Below are positions 45,001 to 59,922 of a stretch of 64,000 nucleotides of DNA, piece by piece. How positions within the stretch are numbered: the first letter of the stretch is position 1; the number at the start of each line of letters is the position of its first letter. This stretch comes from Setaria digitata. Its lineage: Eukaryota > Nematoda > Chromadorea > Rhabditida > Setariidae. The stretch spans positions 62,001-126,000 of the forward strand of contig RCAB01000121.1 in assembly GCA_003640385.1 (NCBI GenBank), read 5' to 3'. Position numbers and translations under genes: made by a program. Under the pieces are notes generated by a model. It did no database searches. It worked only from the letters and a program-made list of their open reading frames with translations, and was not told where the DNA came from.

Positions 45001-47302
45001 CATTTGACAGAAATGCTTTTGAATGAATTTTAATTAATGTGAAAGAAAAGGACAGACTGACTCGATAGATGATCAAAAATGCATTATTTCTATTATAAAA
45101 CTATAAAATTTTTGAAGCTTCCTTTCAAATTCAATTTAAATAAATCTGCTCAATCTTTTTTCTTTTTTATAAGATATTGTCTAATTTCCAAAGCCTAGGT
45201 ATATTTTAGTCAGGCAGAATTGCTTAGTCCAGAAGCTAACTGTTCATTTGATGGCTGTGTACAAGATCTAGTTTAAGTGGGAAATTTAACTAAACACATT
45301 GTAATAATAAAAGAGAATAAAAGAAAGCGAAAGCTTAATTGACAAACATCTTTTCTTGTTCCTAGAACTATTTCGACTACTACTCCTTTCTGATTCTCGG
45401 CAGCAAAATGCTTCCCTTCCTCTCTTCACTCTAAATTTATTTCGTTAGAAGAATGAAACGAAGTTAATCAAAAAAAAAAAAAAGTCCTTTTCTATGGGCC
45501 AGGCCAAAGAGGGCCTTTTTAAAGACGAGCAAAAAAGTGTAAAAAGAGGAAATTATAAAGGAAAAAAAAGAAACAGTAACTGTTACTGCAAGGAGAATTT
45601 ATTTTTCAGTGATTTTTGATCACAGCTGAACAAGTTTAACTCTTTAGGACATACATTCCATCCGCTGAAATAAGTGAAATTGAACAAAACTAGCTTGGTG
45701 AATGTTTCGGCTCACACTCATTTGCAGCCTCGTTCATTGTACAGTAGCCTAAAAGTTGAGAGGAAGTAGACATTTTGAACTGTCGCCTAAATATAGGTAT
45801 AATGAAAAAGGAGGAAAAAATGAAATTTTTAAGACATTGAAAGTCACTGTAGGATGAATTTCGTCTTGTTGCAAAAAGTAATGTCAAGCATCAAATGCTT
45901 AAATCATTCAAAATTGTTTTCAAACTTTCATCTCTTCACGAAAATCTGACAAATTTCGATTTATGCATGAATAAATATCTCTCTCTTTCTATATATATAT
46001 TTTTTTTTTCATAATTTGAAAGGAATGAATTGCTAGTCGTAAATTCAATTTGTGTCTTGAGACAACAAATCAAAATTGATTTTCAGAAATTTATTTGGAG
46101 TGGCAAATAATGCTCCCACCGTATATTGAGGCTTTTGCTTCCTCTGATATTGCTGGATTAATTAAATTATGATCTAGAGAGATTTGCAATATTTTCCGTA
46201 TGAAGCAATCCAGCAGTAATTTCCGGAAAACTGAAATCATTGATTTTTAAAGAAATAAACAAATCTGTTTACCAACACTAATTGCTTTGCACAAGTTTTA
46301 TTTAGAAGAAAAAAAAAATGGGGGGTGCTTATTGAATTAAACTCTAATTTTAATTATTTGAAATGACATTATAATTGTAGCAAACAGTTGCTATGTTAAT
46401 GGGATTTTCACGTGAAATGTTGATTAATCTATATAATTAAATGATTCAATATACCTTGTACATCAATTAATATATAATAATTAATTGATACACAAAAGGA
46501 AACATAAACTGAATATTCGAAATTATGCTAAATGATCAATTTCTCAAGTAAACAATTAAAATACCAAAATAATAAGAGCAATCATTGGGACTGTATGAAA
46601 GTCACTTTCAGGTAAATAAGACAGCAAGACGGATGTAAATTAATTACTGACAGTTCCATGATGCCAAATTTCATCAGCCATCGTTTGGCAATATTTTCAT
46701 TAGTTGCTGATCGAAATATGAAACGACAAACAGACAGCTCGCTTAATAATACAAATGATCATTTTTGTATTTATTTTGCCACAGAAAAAGTCCCATGTAG
46801 CAAATTGAAGGTGATATTTATATTTTTGTATTGATAATTCAGGGCATAGCTACATTTTATTTAGTTTCAATTTTATGTTTCTTTTGCAAATTGAAACTTC
46901 CATGAAAAAATTTGAAACATAGCAGACGACTATTGCTGCGAAACTTTTTTTAAATGTTACTTCCCTGGGTTTTAAATTAATGTGGTTATTTTGTTTTTTA
47001 AGTTCAAAAACTACTATAAAGTTATTGTCCATCTTTATTTGCATATCTGACGAGACTGCAATGTGACAAGTTTCGAAATTCCTAAAGAACTTGGAATTTC
47101 AGAAAAGCAGCTTGGAAAATGGAATGTGTTTTTCTCACACAAATTTGTTAGTCTAATCTTTTAGTAGTAAAAAGATTGAAACCATTAAAACTATAAAATA
47201 TACATGTATATGTTGGTCTATTTTAAAACAAAATATATAATTTTTCACTTTCTTAAAATTTCAGGAAAGGAAAGAATTAAATTTTGCAGATTGTATGCAT
47301 CA

Positions 47303-48161
47303 TCATTCTCTGCTACATCGTCCGTTGTTGCACAGTAATCCTGGTGAGCAATCCAGAAATGATGAACAGGCATCAGTTACTTTCCCTGAAACACACTAAC
47401 TGCTAGAATATTTTGCAAGGTAGGTAGTATGAATCAGTTTAAAATCATTAGTTACATGTATAAAATTACCTTTGATTTTAGCACTTTTTCGTGCAGCAAT
47501 GATGCTATAAGCTTTACAGATTCCTTTTTGACAAACATGTGGTTCTTTTTGTGGACAATCCAAAGCTGTTTTACATGCCACTGCTTGAATAGACTATTTT
47601 TTAAGAAATAAAATTTTGAAATTATTTTAAATTTTATTAATCTTCTAGGTTCTTCTTTTTCGAATCATTTTAAACGCATAAATGTTGATTGAAATAGAAT
47701 AAACTGCTGATTAAGCTTGGAATAATTGAAGGATAACTGGGAAATTTATCAAATATGTTCAGAGAAAGACACAGTTTCTTCATCTTCCATCAGTCATGGT
47801 CCGAACTAGCTCCTAATTATCGAAAAGACTAACCTCAGGTAGATGACAGGTTGGCAAAAGACAATGGTAAATCAAGATTAATAAAATTTGGTTGCTTGAT
47901 TTAATAGTTATATTTAAGTTTGTGGTTCTGAGAAAACTCTTATCTCATAGAGGAACTCAGTTTATCAATCAATCAAAAAAATATGAGGAATGTAATCAGT
48001 TTATCAAACAATTAGTAAAACACACAAACAGATATGATTAGTTTATCACGCAATCAGTAAGTATACTCACTTGTTTTTTTTGTTGTTTGCCATAACGGTA
48101 AACAGGATTTTACTGTCAGAAGTGATGAAAAAAGTAATGCTAAGAAATACTGCAATAGCAT
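47303..48161 (-). CDS. Small secreted cysteine-rich protein with two tandem four-Cys modules
   Basis: Three exons join in phase: 48161-48071, 47583-47470 and 47385-47303, giving 95 residues. Residues 1-18 (MLLQYFLALLFSSLLTVK) form a clear signal peptide, with cleavage likely just after. The mature chain has nine Cys. One follows the signal peptide (SCLPLWQ). Module 1 is C-x5-C-x7-C-x4-C (ACKTALDCP, then HVCQKGIC). Module 2 is C-x5-C-x5-C-x4-C (ACSSFLDCSPGLLCNNGRC). Both share LDC and GxC elements, so they look like a duplication, one per exon. The basic linker between them reads ARKSAKIKGK. The pattern recalls EB- or Dickkopf-like short disulfide modules, but I do not recognise the family. 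Predicted extracellular; function unknown. The exon 2 acceptor (TATTCAAG) is weak, while the reading phase and Cys spacing support the join. Confidence 0.68.
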
Positions 48162-51100
48162 AAATAAAGTTTTTTTTTGTTTGAAATAAGAAGGCTCGTT
48201 AATGGAATATTCTGAAACTACAGAAAATTAAGAGTAATTATTAATTAGACAAGACAAGGAAGCAACAGTAACATCGATGAACAAAAATGTGAAAAAGTTT
48301 TTAGGTTGAATGTCCTTTTCATTCTGTTTTATGTAACATTTCTGGACATAAAACAGTTCTTTTTTTTTTCAGTAAATATCTATGTCACCATTATTTTCAT
48401 TCAGTCAATAGTAGCACACTTTTAAAATTGTAATAAATATTTTCCATTAATGATACATTTCGATTATAGGTCCATAAATGAAGAGACACATCGGAAATTA
48501 ATTTCCCCCGGGATGTGAATAATTGATACATCTTTTCATCGTCCCATTTTGTCAGATTTAAGGTATAGCATTATAGACCTACGGATGATCAATAAATTGG
48601 AAATAATTTTTCATGCTTAAAAATTATAAATTTACTACAACACAAAAAGTTTACTTAAATCAAATCAGTTCATAGATAAATTATTTAATTGAAAAATAAT
48701 TTAATTGAAGTATTAAAATTGGCTATTATTGATCTCATAAACAGAATAGAAAATGGGAAATTTTTTTAGCGACAATTTTCATTGAGAAAAAGGAACGAAA
48801 ATGGAATGTATCACTGAGGAAAATAATTGTTAAATTGATCAAATTCGATTCAATGATTCATTCGTTACCTTCGAATGGCAGTGATCAATTTGGAAAAATG
48901 TCTGTACCATTCTTTGTCACCTTAATAAAGCGTTTCCAGAAATTTTTATAAACATTAATGCTGCGTAAGATGGCTAAGGTAGATTCAAACTATTGGTTAG
49001 ATTTTTTAAATTTACTCTAATAACTAGTTTCGCTGCTAGCAGTTAATCTAGAACTGCTGAGTTGTATGCATTGTTTTAGCTTTGTTACTAGTTCAGATGG
49101 TAGATAATACATTTCTGTAAAATGTGCTGCTATAAAAATTTCAAAATTTAAATTCTGGTGTAATTAGCAGGAAAAACCGATAAGTCTTCTCTTCTGAGGA
49201 TAACAACTATCAGAAATTTATTACATTCAATTCCGGTTCCATTTTTTCATAAAATATGTCGTCATTCTTCTTAACTTTATACTTGATTTTACAATTTCTT
49301 TCTATTGAATACCAAAAATGATCGGTCTTCATCGCATTAATGGAGCAGAATCTAAAAAAAATTAGTGATACTTTATTAAATTTTCGAAAAATTTTTCTGA
49401 AATCGACAGTAATGTCTATCATGATATGACTCGCCTTTTTTCGCTTGAACTTCGATGAAGTTTTCATTCCTGAAATTTAAACTTTACATTTTGTTGCATT
49501 TTTAAATGTTGTTTTGCATCATTTCTATCTTAAAAAAGCAGTTATTCAGCGGACAAAATATTAAATGTTATGAAAACTTCTTCAAATTTTAATTTAAAAT
49601 GTATCAAGAGTAAGTTATCCACAGAAACTATGACATTTCAATAGCTCATTGACAATTTAATAAAGCAGGAAGGTGAGATCATAATTGATGATTTCAGATT
49701 AAGTTAGATCCAATTCTTGTAGCGTTAAAATGATAGCAGTTTTAGATCGGGAAAATCAAAGGAATTCAAACTTTTCTGGATTTGACTCAATGAATAGATA
49801 ATTGGAGAATTTAGTTGCGACATTTTTGAACGATCAATTTTTTTTTTCTTTTTTTTCGAATGATTTGCTAGTCTTTTGGGCATCCCATCACCTAACAAGG
49901 AATAAGTTTATCGTCCACTGTTTGAGGTGTAAATTTAGGCATAAGTTTTTGGATACAGCTTTATTCGGCCTAAAAATGTTGTTAATTTGAACCATTAAAA
50001 ATGACGCTTTCTAGGAATATTACAATTTCAGATTGAAAAATTTCTTCTTGTGGATATGATTTGATTTATAGAGTAAAATACAATTTTTTTTTTCAAATGT
50101 ATTTTGTGAGAATGAATAATGAAAGTTCGGCTAATCTTCTGGAAATCAAAAGAGAGGTTAATATTTGAGTTGAACTACGTCAGGTATTGAAAGATATGAA
50201 AGGTTAAAAGGCTAAAAAAGATATCTATTAATTTGAGCATATGCAATTAAGAGATAAAATATTAGGAACAAAAGTTAGTATGCCAGTTAAAAATTTATCC
50301 AAAAAAATCTTCATCTTTTTTAAAGTTAATTTAAAAAAAAATACTTGAAAGTAAAGAATTAAATATCACAAACCGGTACTACAATACAGTTGATGACACC
50401 GGACCGGAACAGCAATTTCATCAAGTAATATTACCATCGGTATGACTTTTCCAATGAGTTCGATCGCTGTCATCAAGTCGTCAACTTATCAACTTGTGTC
50501 TTCGTTGCAAAATGTATAGCAGGTATTGACCTGAAGCAATGTACATTGTATTTTGCTCCTAAATTGAGACTTGGACGGTTTCAGACTTGGCTGATGGAGC
50601 TGAATTTGAAACATTTTGTTAGGAAAGGATTTATATTACATTGGCTGAAATAAATTTAAAATAGTTTGGAAATAAAATTTTGTCCAGCGTAAGAAATTGA
50701 CAATTGTTGAGTCCATTAAGAAGCAAAGCGATCTCCTCTGATTATTCCTTTGAAAAATTTCCAACAATTTGTTTGTCAAACTTTCGCAACAACACTTGTT
50801 CCACGAATTACACATATCAGTTTATTGATGTTGACAAATCCGAAATGAATTTTTTTTTGTCTATGCAATATACATTGTGAAGTTCTATTCTCTGAAAGCT
50901 CTAAACTAGTTAGCAGCCAAATGTTCCAGTAAATTAGCGCTTTTTCAAAGTCATATTTTGTATTAGTTTCGGAATTTTAATCCATTTATGAGCGAGAAGT
51001 AGACGTGAAATTTTTTTTTTTTTTGGTTACAAATTTAATAAAATTTAAAAATCAAATTGTCCATTAGTTAATAATTATAACTTCTACTTTGTTACAGTCC

Positions 51101-54100
51101 ATTGAAAATGGAGCCAGGAAATTCATAATTCCCATTTATCAATACAAAATCAGACTGATGTAGCATTCATTTGCATGAGAGTATTTTAGATTTTGAATTT
51201 CCAAATAATTTCACAAACATATAAGCAACATTTTATAGTTAGCCCAAGAAATTGATTGCAGATACCTGCTAACATTTTCAGATGAAAAAACAGTAACCGA
51301 TTCATTGAGTCCGTTAAGATGGAAGAAGTCTATGAATTGAGCTAATTTTAGTATTTTTGAAGTGGAGAAGAAGAAGAAATGAATAAACAAATTAGGAAAG
51401 GTCAAGAATATTTAAATTAAGGATACTTAATAAAATAGAAATGCTGAGAACGAATGAGATTTGCATGTAGAAATAGAAGGAAGTATCACTTCCTTCCCAT
51501 GTTGAGGAAGAGAGATGCCATTCAGGTTTCTTCTCTTTCTAACACCAAATTGCAAAATTAATTTTCTAGCAAAATAAATTTCTTTATTAATAATTTCAAA
51601 CATTCCTAGTCTGAAAAAAAGGGAGCAATAAATGAATGGAAGCGCTGGATGCAGTTTACGAACTGCTATCCTAAACGAATTAGACCACCGAAATATTAGT
51701 GATAGAATGAGTTATCTTTTTTTTCCTTCACACAGCACAAATTCTGCAAAAATCCATGAAACTGATAGAATTTAAGAAAAGAAAGAAGGAAAAACGAATA
51801 GCATAATAATTTTTGTTGAAATTTGCTTTGGTCGTTTCCAGAATTTTATTTTTCAGATAAGTCATGGCCGCATTCTTCTGCATTATTTCAGAATACAAGT
51901 GAAATTATTCAATTCTTCTGCTCTAAAATTTTCTCCTACAAAATATATAAATAATTTTCATCATTTATCTCAAAAATGCTGAAAATAAAAATTGCTACAA
52001 CAATAAATGAAGCTGGAAATCCTAGAATTAGTTCAACAATATATGACCTGGAAATTGCTCGAGTTAGTTTGCTTAATGCATCAACAATTTTTGTATTATC
52101 GAAGATTTCGAGAATTACCACAGCATCCAGTCTAATGAAAAATGCTTGTTGTTAATTATCATAAGCCTTTCAATTTTTCATTTAGACAATAGGAGTTTGG
52201 TCAGCTGTCTAAAGCATTTTAAAAATTGAGGACATTCCGAGTATTTATCAGAAAATTGCATTACAAGTGTAAATTGTCTCAACAACTTTCCTTATTTTAA
52301 CTTTCAATATTTTAAAATTTTACAGCTAAAGTATTATAACTTATAATCAATCGTCTAAAATATCCGCCACTTTCTGCATAATTTCTCAATTTTTTTTCGA
52401 TTTTATTTCCAATTAGCAAATGATTAAAAAGGTTTAATTAGCAGTTTAATCGTGATAGAATATTCAGAAATGGCACTATGAGTTTCATCCTTTGCAAAAT
52501 AGATAGCTGAGGAATTGGATCAAATAATGAAGGGAATCTGATAACTTTTACCTTTTAGCAGAAAAATATCTCGGTGTGTCGTACAGCTAAAATGATCAAG
52601 GATTTATATCCTCAATCCTGAAATAAAGAAATTTCTTTCCTTCAGCAGTCTGTTCAAAGACTGAGTTACTTCCAGCATCATACTACACTCTTCGTCCCAG
52701 ACACACTTACACCTGAAAAGAACCAATCCTTAGCTGCCAAATTGAAATTAGTCGTAAAATTAAACACCGGACATAGCATCTGTTACTTCGTGCTTCGGCA
52801 GTTCATTACTCTCATTTATATATGATGGTAATTACAGCAATAGAAGTTTGTAAAATGAGCAAAACTTTTATGAAATAGTTCCCAAACACCTCCTGATAGC
52901 TTTTCTTCTGTTAAACTTTGCTTGCTTAGCTGAATTAATTAGCTTCCGCCATAAAAACTGTTAGCCCAGAAGCCCAGAAGACTGATTATGGAAATTTTAT
53001 CAATCAAATGATTATGAAATGATTTATAAGTAGTAGTAATAATAATAGAGTGCTAAAAGGAAATATTACTTATGTAAACATAAATATTATATTAACTCAT
53101 ATCAGTCATTTCATATGCTTAAAAAAAGTTCACAAACCCATCCTATTTAACCAAAGATATGCCGACAATGTTGCATGTCATATTGTAATACCTTGGCTTC
53201 TGACCTCAACTTACCATTAAGCAGTATCATAAGTGGCCAAAACAGCCATTAAGATATTCATGTTTGGTTTTAACCCTAAATGAATAATTGCTACCTCTCA
53301 TTTACACCACCCTGTAGCTTTTGCATTGAAATGAAATTCTAAATGAGTATGCCACATTATCTATTTAACATATGTTTGGTAAAAAATCCTTTCGAAGCTG
53401 TCATTGTAAGACAAAAGATTGAATGATTTGGGTATGTGCAGAAAGCTGTAGATGTCTAATTTTACTGTGAATAATTTGAGGTTATTTAACAAATTAACTT
53501 TGCCTATAGATTAGAGTGCAATTTTCTTTAGGATGAAATGAGAAATTAACAGCAAAAATGTTGTTTATTCTTTTCTAAGGTTATCGAAAACTTGTTTGTG
53601 GAATTCTAAGCGAAACAATTGATTTAAAGTGACAATTTCAAAAATCCCGAACTAATACTGCCCCTGAAATGCTTGTTTCGAGGAAGGAAAGAAAATTAAT
53701 TTTTTGTACGACTGAAATTTATTTTTACAGTAGCTTCCAGAACAAAATAACTGACAGAGTACCAAAATGAACAGTGTCTCATTTTGCTGCTAGTATTTCA
53801 GCTTCTTTTTTTTTCTGTTTCCTGTTCAAAACAATTGATAATTTTCAAACTTACTAATAACGGCACTAAATTCTGCTCCAAAATTTCATAACTTTTAACT
53901 CACTCTTACGACTCGCCTTGTTAAAGTTGAAAACTTCTCCACCTAGTCATTCCGGAACTANGATAACGGCACTAAATTCTGCTCCAAAATTTCATAACTT
54001 TTAACTCACTCCTACGACTCGCCTTGTTAAAGTTGAAAACTTCTCCACCTAGTCATTCCGGAACTACTTCCGGGAGTGAACTTGAGCAACCGGCACATAA

Positions 54101-54180
54101 AATATAATTGCCATACAAGCAACTCTTACTGATTCTTTACAAAAAAGTCAAATTAGAGCAACTGCAAATAAATTCCATCA
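48162..54180. other. Gene-poor AT-rich stretch
   Basis: No genes are supported. Short open frames near 49210-49467 and 51936-52121 (minus) and 49802-49990 (plus) look like chance translations of T-rich DNA. The stretch contains many poly-T runs and a duplicated 104-bp segment around an N at 53961. Confidence 0.55.
53857..54066. repeat. 104-bp direct repeat flanking a single N (gap artefact likely)
   Basis: Sequence from 53857 to 53960 is repeated at 53963-54066 with a single T/C difference. One N lies at the junction. This is what overlapping contig ends joined without merging would give. Confidence 0.9.
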
Positions 54181-55350
54181 CAACAATGTGTCACGTCATC
54201 CTCCGTAACCTCCTCCACTAACAGCAAACTTCTGAATCTTGTCCAGGCCAATTCTTCATGCTCATTCAGTGCTTTGCATTTCTTTGTTGCTTAGCAATCT
54301 CATGCATATTACATCTGCACTAATTATCTTTAAGATTTGCTTGGCCACAGACTAGTCTAGGAACTTTTAGCAAACATCATCACGTCTGGGACTACCACTT
54401 ACCCACGTCCCACGCAAAAATCCAGAGGAACGTCTAACCAAGAGTGCCCATACCTCGTACACGTGGCCTGACCTCGAGCACTTCCTCAACTCCACACATT
54501 ATCCAAGGGGTCGATGGCGTCCTGCAATGAACGTCTAGCTGTTGCAGCATTATAATTAGGCAGATGATGCATCGATTGACTTAAGATGCCTGTGTTGGCG
54601 GGAGGCCTTCATGATCAGCGATGTGTGGACTGTTTACGAGGGTTCGGACATACCTGTCCAATTAGGACTCGTTTACTGATCCTGTGTCCAAGTCCGAAGT
54701 GCCAGAGTGACCTTTAAGGTAAAGAGTTGAGTTAGGTGCAGCAGCCCACACCTTCCCCTCATCTTCCATCAGAAAATGATTGGAGTTTGCAATGAGTTTT
54801 TGTGGAGCATACCTGTAGACTATCGATGTTTTGCCACTCGTTCGCTCATTGCTGCACTTTTGTTTCTGTTCGAAGCAAATAAGGGAAATGAGTGATTTCA
54901 AGTTGCTGGTTACTTCTGTTAACTTCTTTGCGTTAATACTAGCAGTAACAAATGACAGACTGAATTCTGATTTCTCCTGTCTTTTCATCTCATATTTTGT
55001 GTCCCTCGACTGAATTCTCCACTGTCCTCTGAACTGTTGGGTCATTGTTCTATGAATTGGAGTGGCGGATTTTATCTTTGTCTTATTAACAGATCGTTTT
55101 TGTTTGTATTTATCGTATTTCTCTGGTTCAAAAGATGAAATGAAGCACTTGTGGACTATTATAAAAGATGATTGGATGTTAATGTGGACAGTTACAACAC
55201 ATTATTAGTGCATTCTTCACTCGTTTCATGAATGAATTTAGCACGAAACAAAGTGCGAGAATCTGATGATATTGTTTGTTGCTGTCACGTACGATTCATA
55301 TTTCTTTATATTTTTACTCTATATTTCATTTATCAATTCCAGTTGTTTCA
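54181..55350. promoter_or_regulatory. Upstream region of the PP2A gene, GC-richer with ACGT cores
   Basis: Between about 54190 and 54540 the base composition is noticeably richer in G and C, with several ACGT cores: CACGTCA, CACGTCT, CACGTCC, CACGTGG and two GAACGTCTA. These resemble bZIP/bHLH sites. A 127-codon minus-strand open frame at 55045-54662 covers much of the rest. It has a possible GTATGC donor inside it but no recognisable protein and is not called as a gene. Confidence 0.35.
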
Positions 55351-55364
55351 GGTGATAGAAAAAT
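55343..55364 (+). promoter_or_regulatory. Putative spliced-leader acceptor for let-92
   Basis: TTGTTTCAG ends at 55351, 13 bases before the ATG at 55365. It is a strong nematode acceptor with no coding exon upstream. Confidence 0.6.
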
Positions 55365-58204
<2,840 letters not shown>

Positions 58205-58340
58205 GTGATTGGAAATTTCTTATAAGCGTCTTTGCTGTGTCTATTTCTCTTTCTGAGATGAGAAATATTTCACAAAACAAAGGATCTGTTTTTATTTGAT
58301 TCCAGTAGAAAAATCTTCCAGCTTCATTTTTCTCTTCCTT

Positions 58341-58889
58341 CTAGTTGGACTCAAAAAAGTTGCGAGTACGATTTGCTGATTTGAGCTTTTTAGCTGTAAA
58401 TGAATACCCGCAACCCAGTCTGAAGACAGTCAGGAAATAGAAAGCAGTTTGCTTTCGACATCGTAATCTCGAGTTCTTATCGTTCTTCACCAGGATGTTC
58501 CTGCAGCGGACATCCTTTGTTGTGGATTCTCTCATACAAATTAATTTAATTGTCTTTCTTATTTCATGCAGTAATCCGTGTACTTGTGGATGCATTTTTG
58601 ATTGAAGAAGTAAATCAAAGTTCCGCATGTGCTGCAGTTCTTTCTTGATAAATTTTGACCTTACGTCTGAAAACAAGAGAGGAATGTCCCGCAGCACGCT
58701 TTTTTTTTTCTGACTAAAATAGTTCCGTGTGTTGTTTCTGACTTCGCGAATGTGTTTTTTGTAGGTTTTGTACCGAGGAGAAGAAAGGACGAGTACTTTA
58801 GAAAATGCAAAAGTGGTTAAAAGTTTGTTTTTATTATTAGTACGTAAAAGCGCAAATATGATATAGCTCTTAGATTCAAACTGTAACAT
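58341..58889 (-). CDS. Unexplained 182-codon single-exon open frame
   Basis: An uninterrupted ATG-to-stop frame encodes 182 residues: basic, Lys/Arg and Leu rich, starting MLQFESKSYIIFALLRTNNK. It includes a stretch near residues 95-115 reading KMHPQVHGLLHEIRKTIKL. I see no signal peptide, catalytic motif or family. It starts 137 bases beyond the PP2A stop, on the opposite strand, and no comparable frame exists on the plus strand. In DNA with about two-thirds A+T, a stop is expected every 13-15 codons, so 182 open codons is unlikely by chance. It could be an orphan gene, a decayed pseudogene or a lucky frame. The surrounding sequence is a little less AT-rich than average. Confidence 0.33.
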   Translation of the reverse strand: MLQFESKSYIIFALLRTNNKNKLLTTFAFSKVLVLSSPRYKTYKKHIREVRNNTRNYFSQKKKSVLRDIPLLFSDVRSKFIKKELQHMRNFDLLLQSKMHPQVHGLLHEIRKTIKLICMRESTTKDVRCRNILVKNDKNSRLRCRKQTAFYFLTVFRLGCGYSFTAKKLKSANRTRNFFESN

Positions 58890-59876
58890 CTACGTTAAGG
58901 TATAGCTAATAACAATGATTGTTTACGAAAACGGAGTTCTAAATAACAAGGTGTGGTAGTGATAAGAAAAACAAAGATAAGAAGAAGTGGAAACGTAACA
59001 ACTTTATAATACGGGATTTGCGGATACATAACATAACATGATGAATGAGGAAAAACTCTCCTTGAAATGTTTAGACGCTTGACATCGGCCTTTCGGAAAT
59101 TAGTAGTTTCTAAAATTGTGCGGGACTTCGATTCCCAGCTAAACCTGAAGAAATTCTAGGGAACAAGCAACAACACATCACATCATACAATATCATACTA
59201 ATTACCAAAGACCGGGGTAATCTCCTGATAATACTACCAATATCGTTAAAAATTAACCATTTGCACCTACAGTTTATCCGCAGCAGGACGAAAGCGTTTA
59301 AAATGCACACGGAGATGAAGTGAGGCAATAAAACAGAGTGAGAGCTACAAGCGAAAAGTAGTTGGTAGTGTAAAATCATTAAGCAACTTCACAATGGAAA
59401 AGAAATACACTTTAAGTAGCTGAAGGTAAGAAATGCTAGCAGTGAAAAATTATACATAGGGGAGTACAACTGGTAAGAAGAAAATATTTTATTGCAAATG
59501 AAGTTTTCTTCTCTACTCTCAAGAAATAAGACTATCTAAACCAATGCAAAATATAATTCCAATGCACGAGAAATGCTACTACTGTGGACTTAAGCTTCAA
59601 GCAGTGCATACTAAAGTCCTCAAATTACCAACCTAAACAACAGTAGACCAGATGGACATACTTTAAGGAGATTTAGAATCCTTGGTAAAGGGATCAAGCA
59701 GAATAGTTAAAGAGGAAAAACACAAATCGTAAGGCATATCAGAAAAAAGCCTGTGGGATGACTGACAAAAACCTGACACCGAGTTCAAAACTTAAACTGA
59801 ACTGTAAATAGTGAAAACCACATACTGAATTGTAAATAGTGAAAATCAAATCTTTTTAAAAATATTAATTTGTAGA
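58890..59876. other. Region downstream of mig-2, no supported genes
   Basis: Contains only short open frames, such as a Cys/Leu-rich minus-strand frame near 59110-59379 that looks like chance. Direct repeats GAATTGTAAATAGTGAAAA occur near 59797 and 59827. No exons are seen. Confidence 0.5.
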
Positions 59877-59882
59877 TTTATT
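59877..59882 (-). terminator. Polyadenylation signal for mig-2
   Basis: AATAAA on the minus strand lies about 41 bases downstream of the TAG stop at 59923. Confidence 0.55.
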
Positions 59883-59922
59883 GAGTGCACATTGCATTTT
59901 TGTATTTAATGGGAAACAAATG

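Larger units (their letters stand above)
40437..47302. other. Gene-poor stretch, probably first intron and promoter of the Rab37-like gene plus intergenic DNA
   Basis: No recognised genes. The 5' exon of the Rab37-like gene should lie somewhere here; two weak candidates are at 43090-43042 and just downstream of an ATG at 45773. The stretch contains a short repeat around an N at 41693, a C19 tract at 42018-42036 and several A tracts of 16-24 bases (near 42731, 42990 and 43740). A 10-bp ATCAATTAAT inverted repeat lies near 46463-46488. Confidence 0.5.

Noticed and set aside
54662..55045. Minus-strand 127-codon frame upstream of PP2A
   Set aside because: Possible internal donor (GTATGC) but no acceptor-linked partner exon and no recognisable protein; it lies in a likely promoter region. 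Kept only as a remark.
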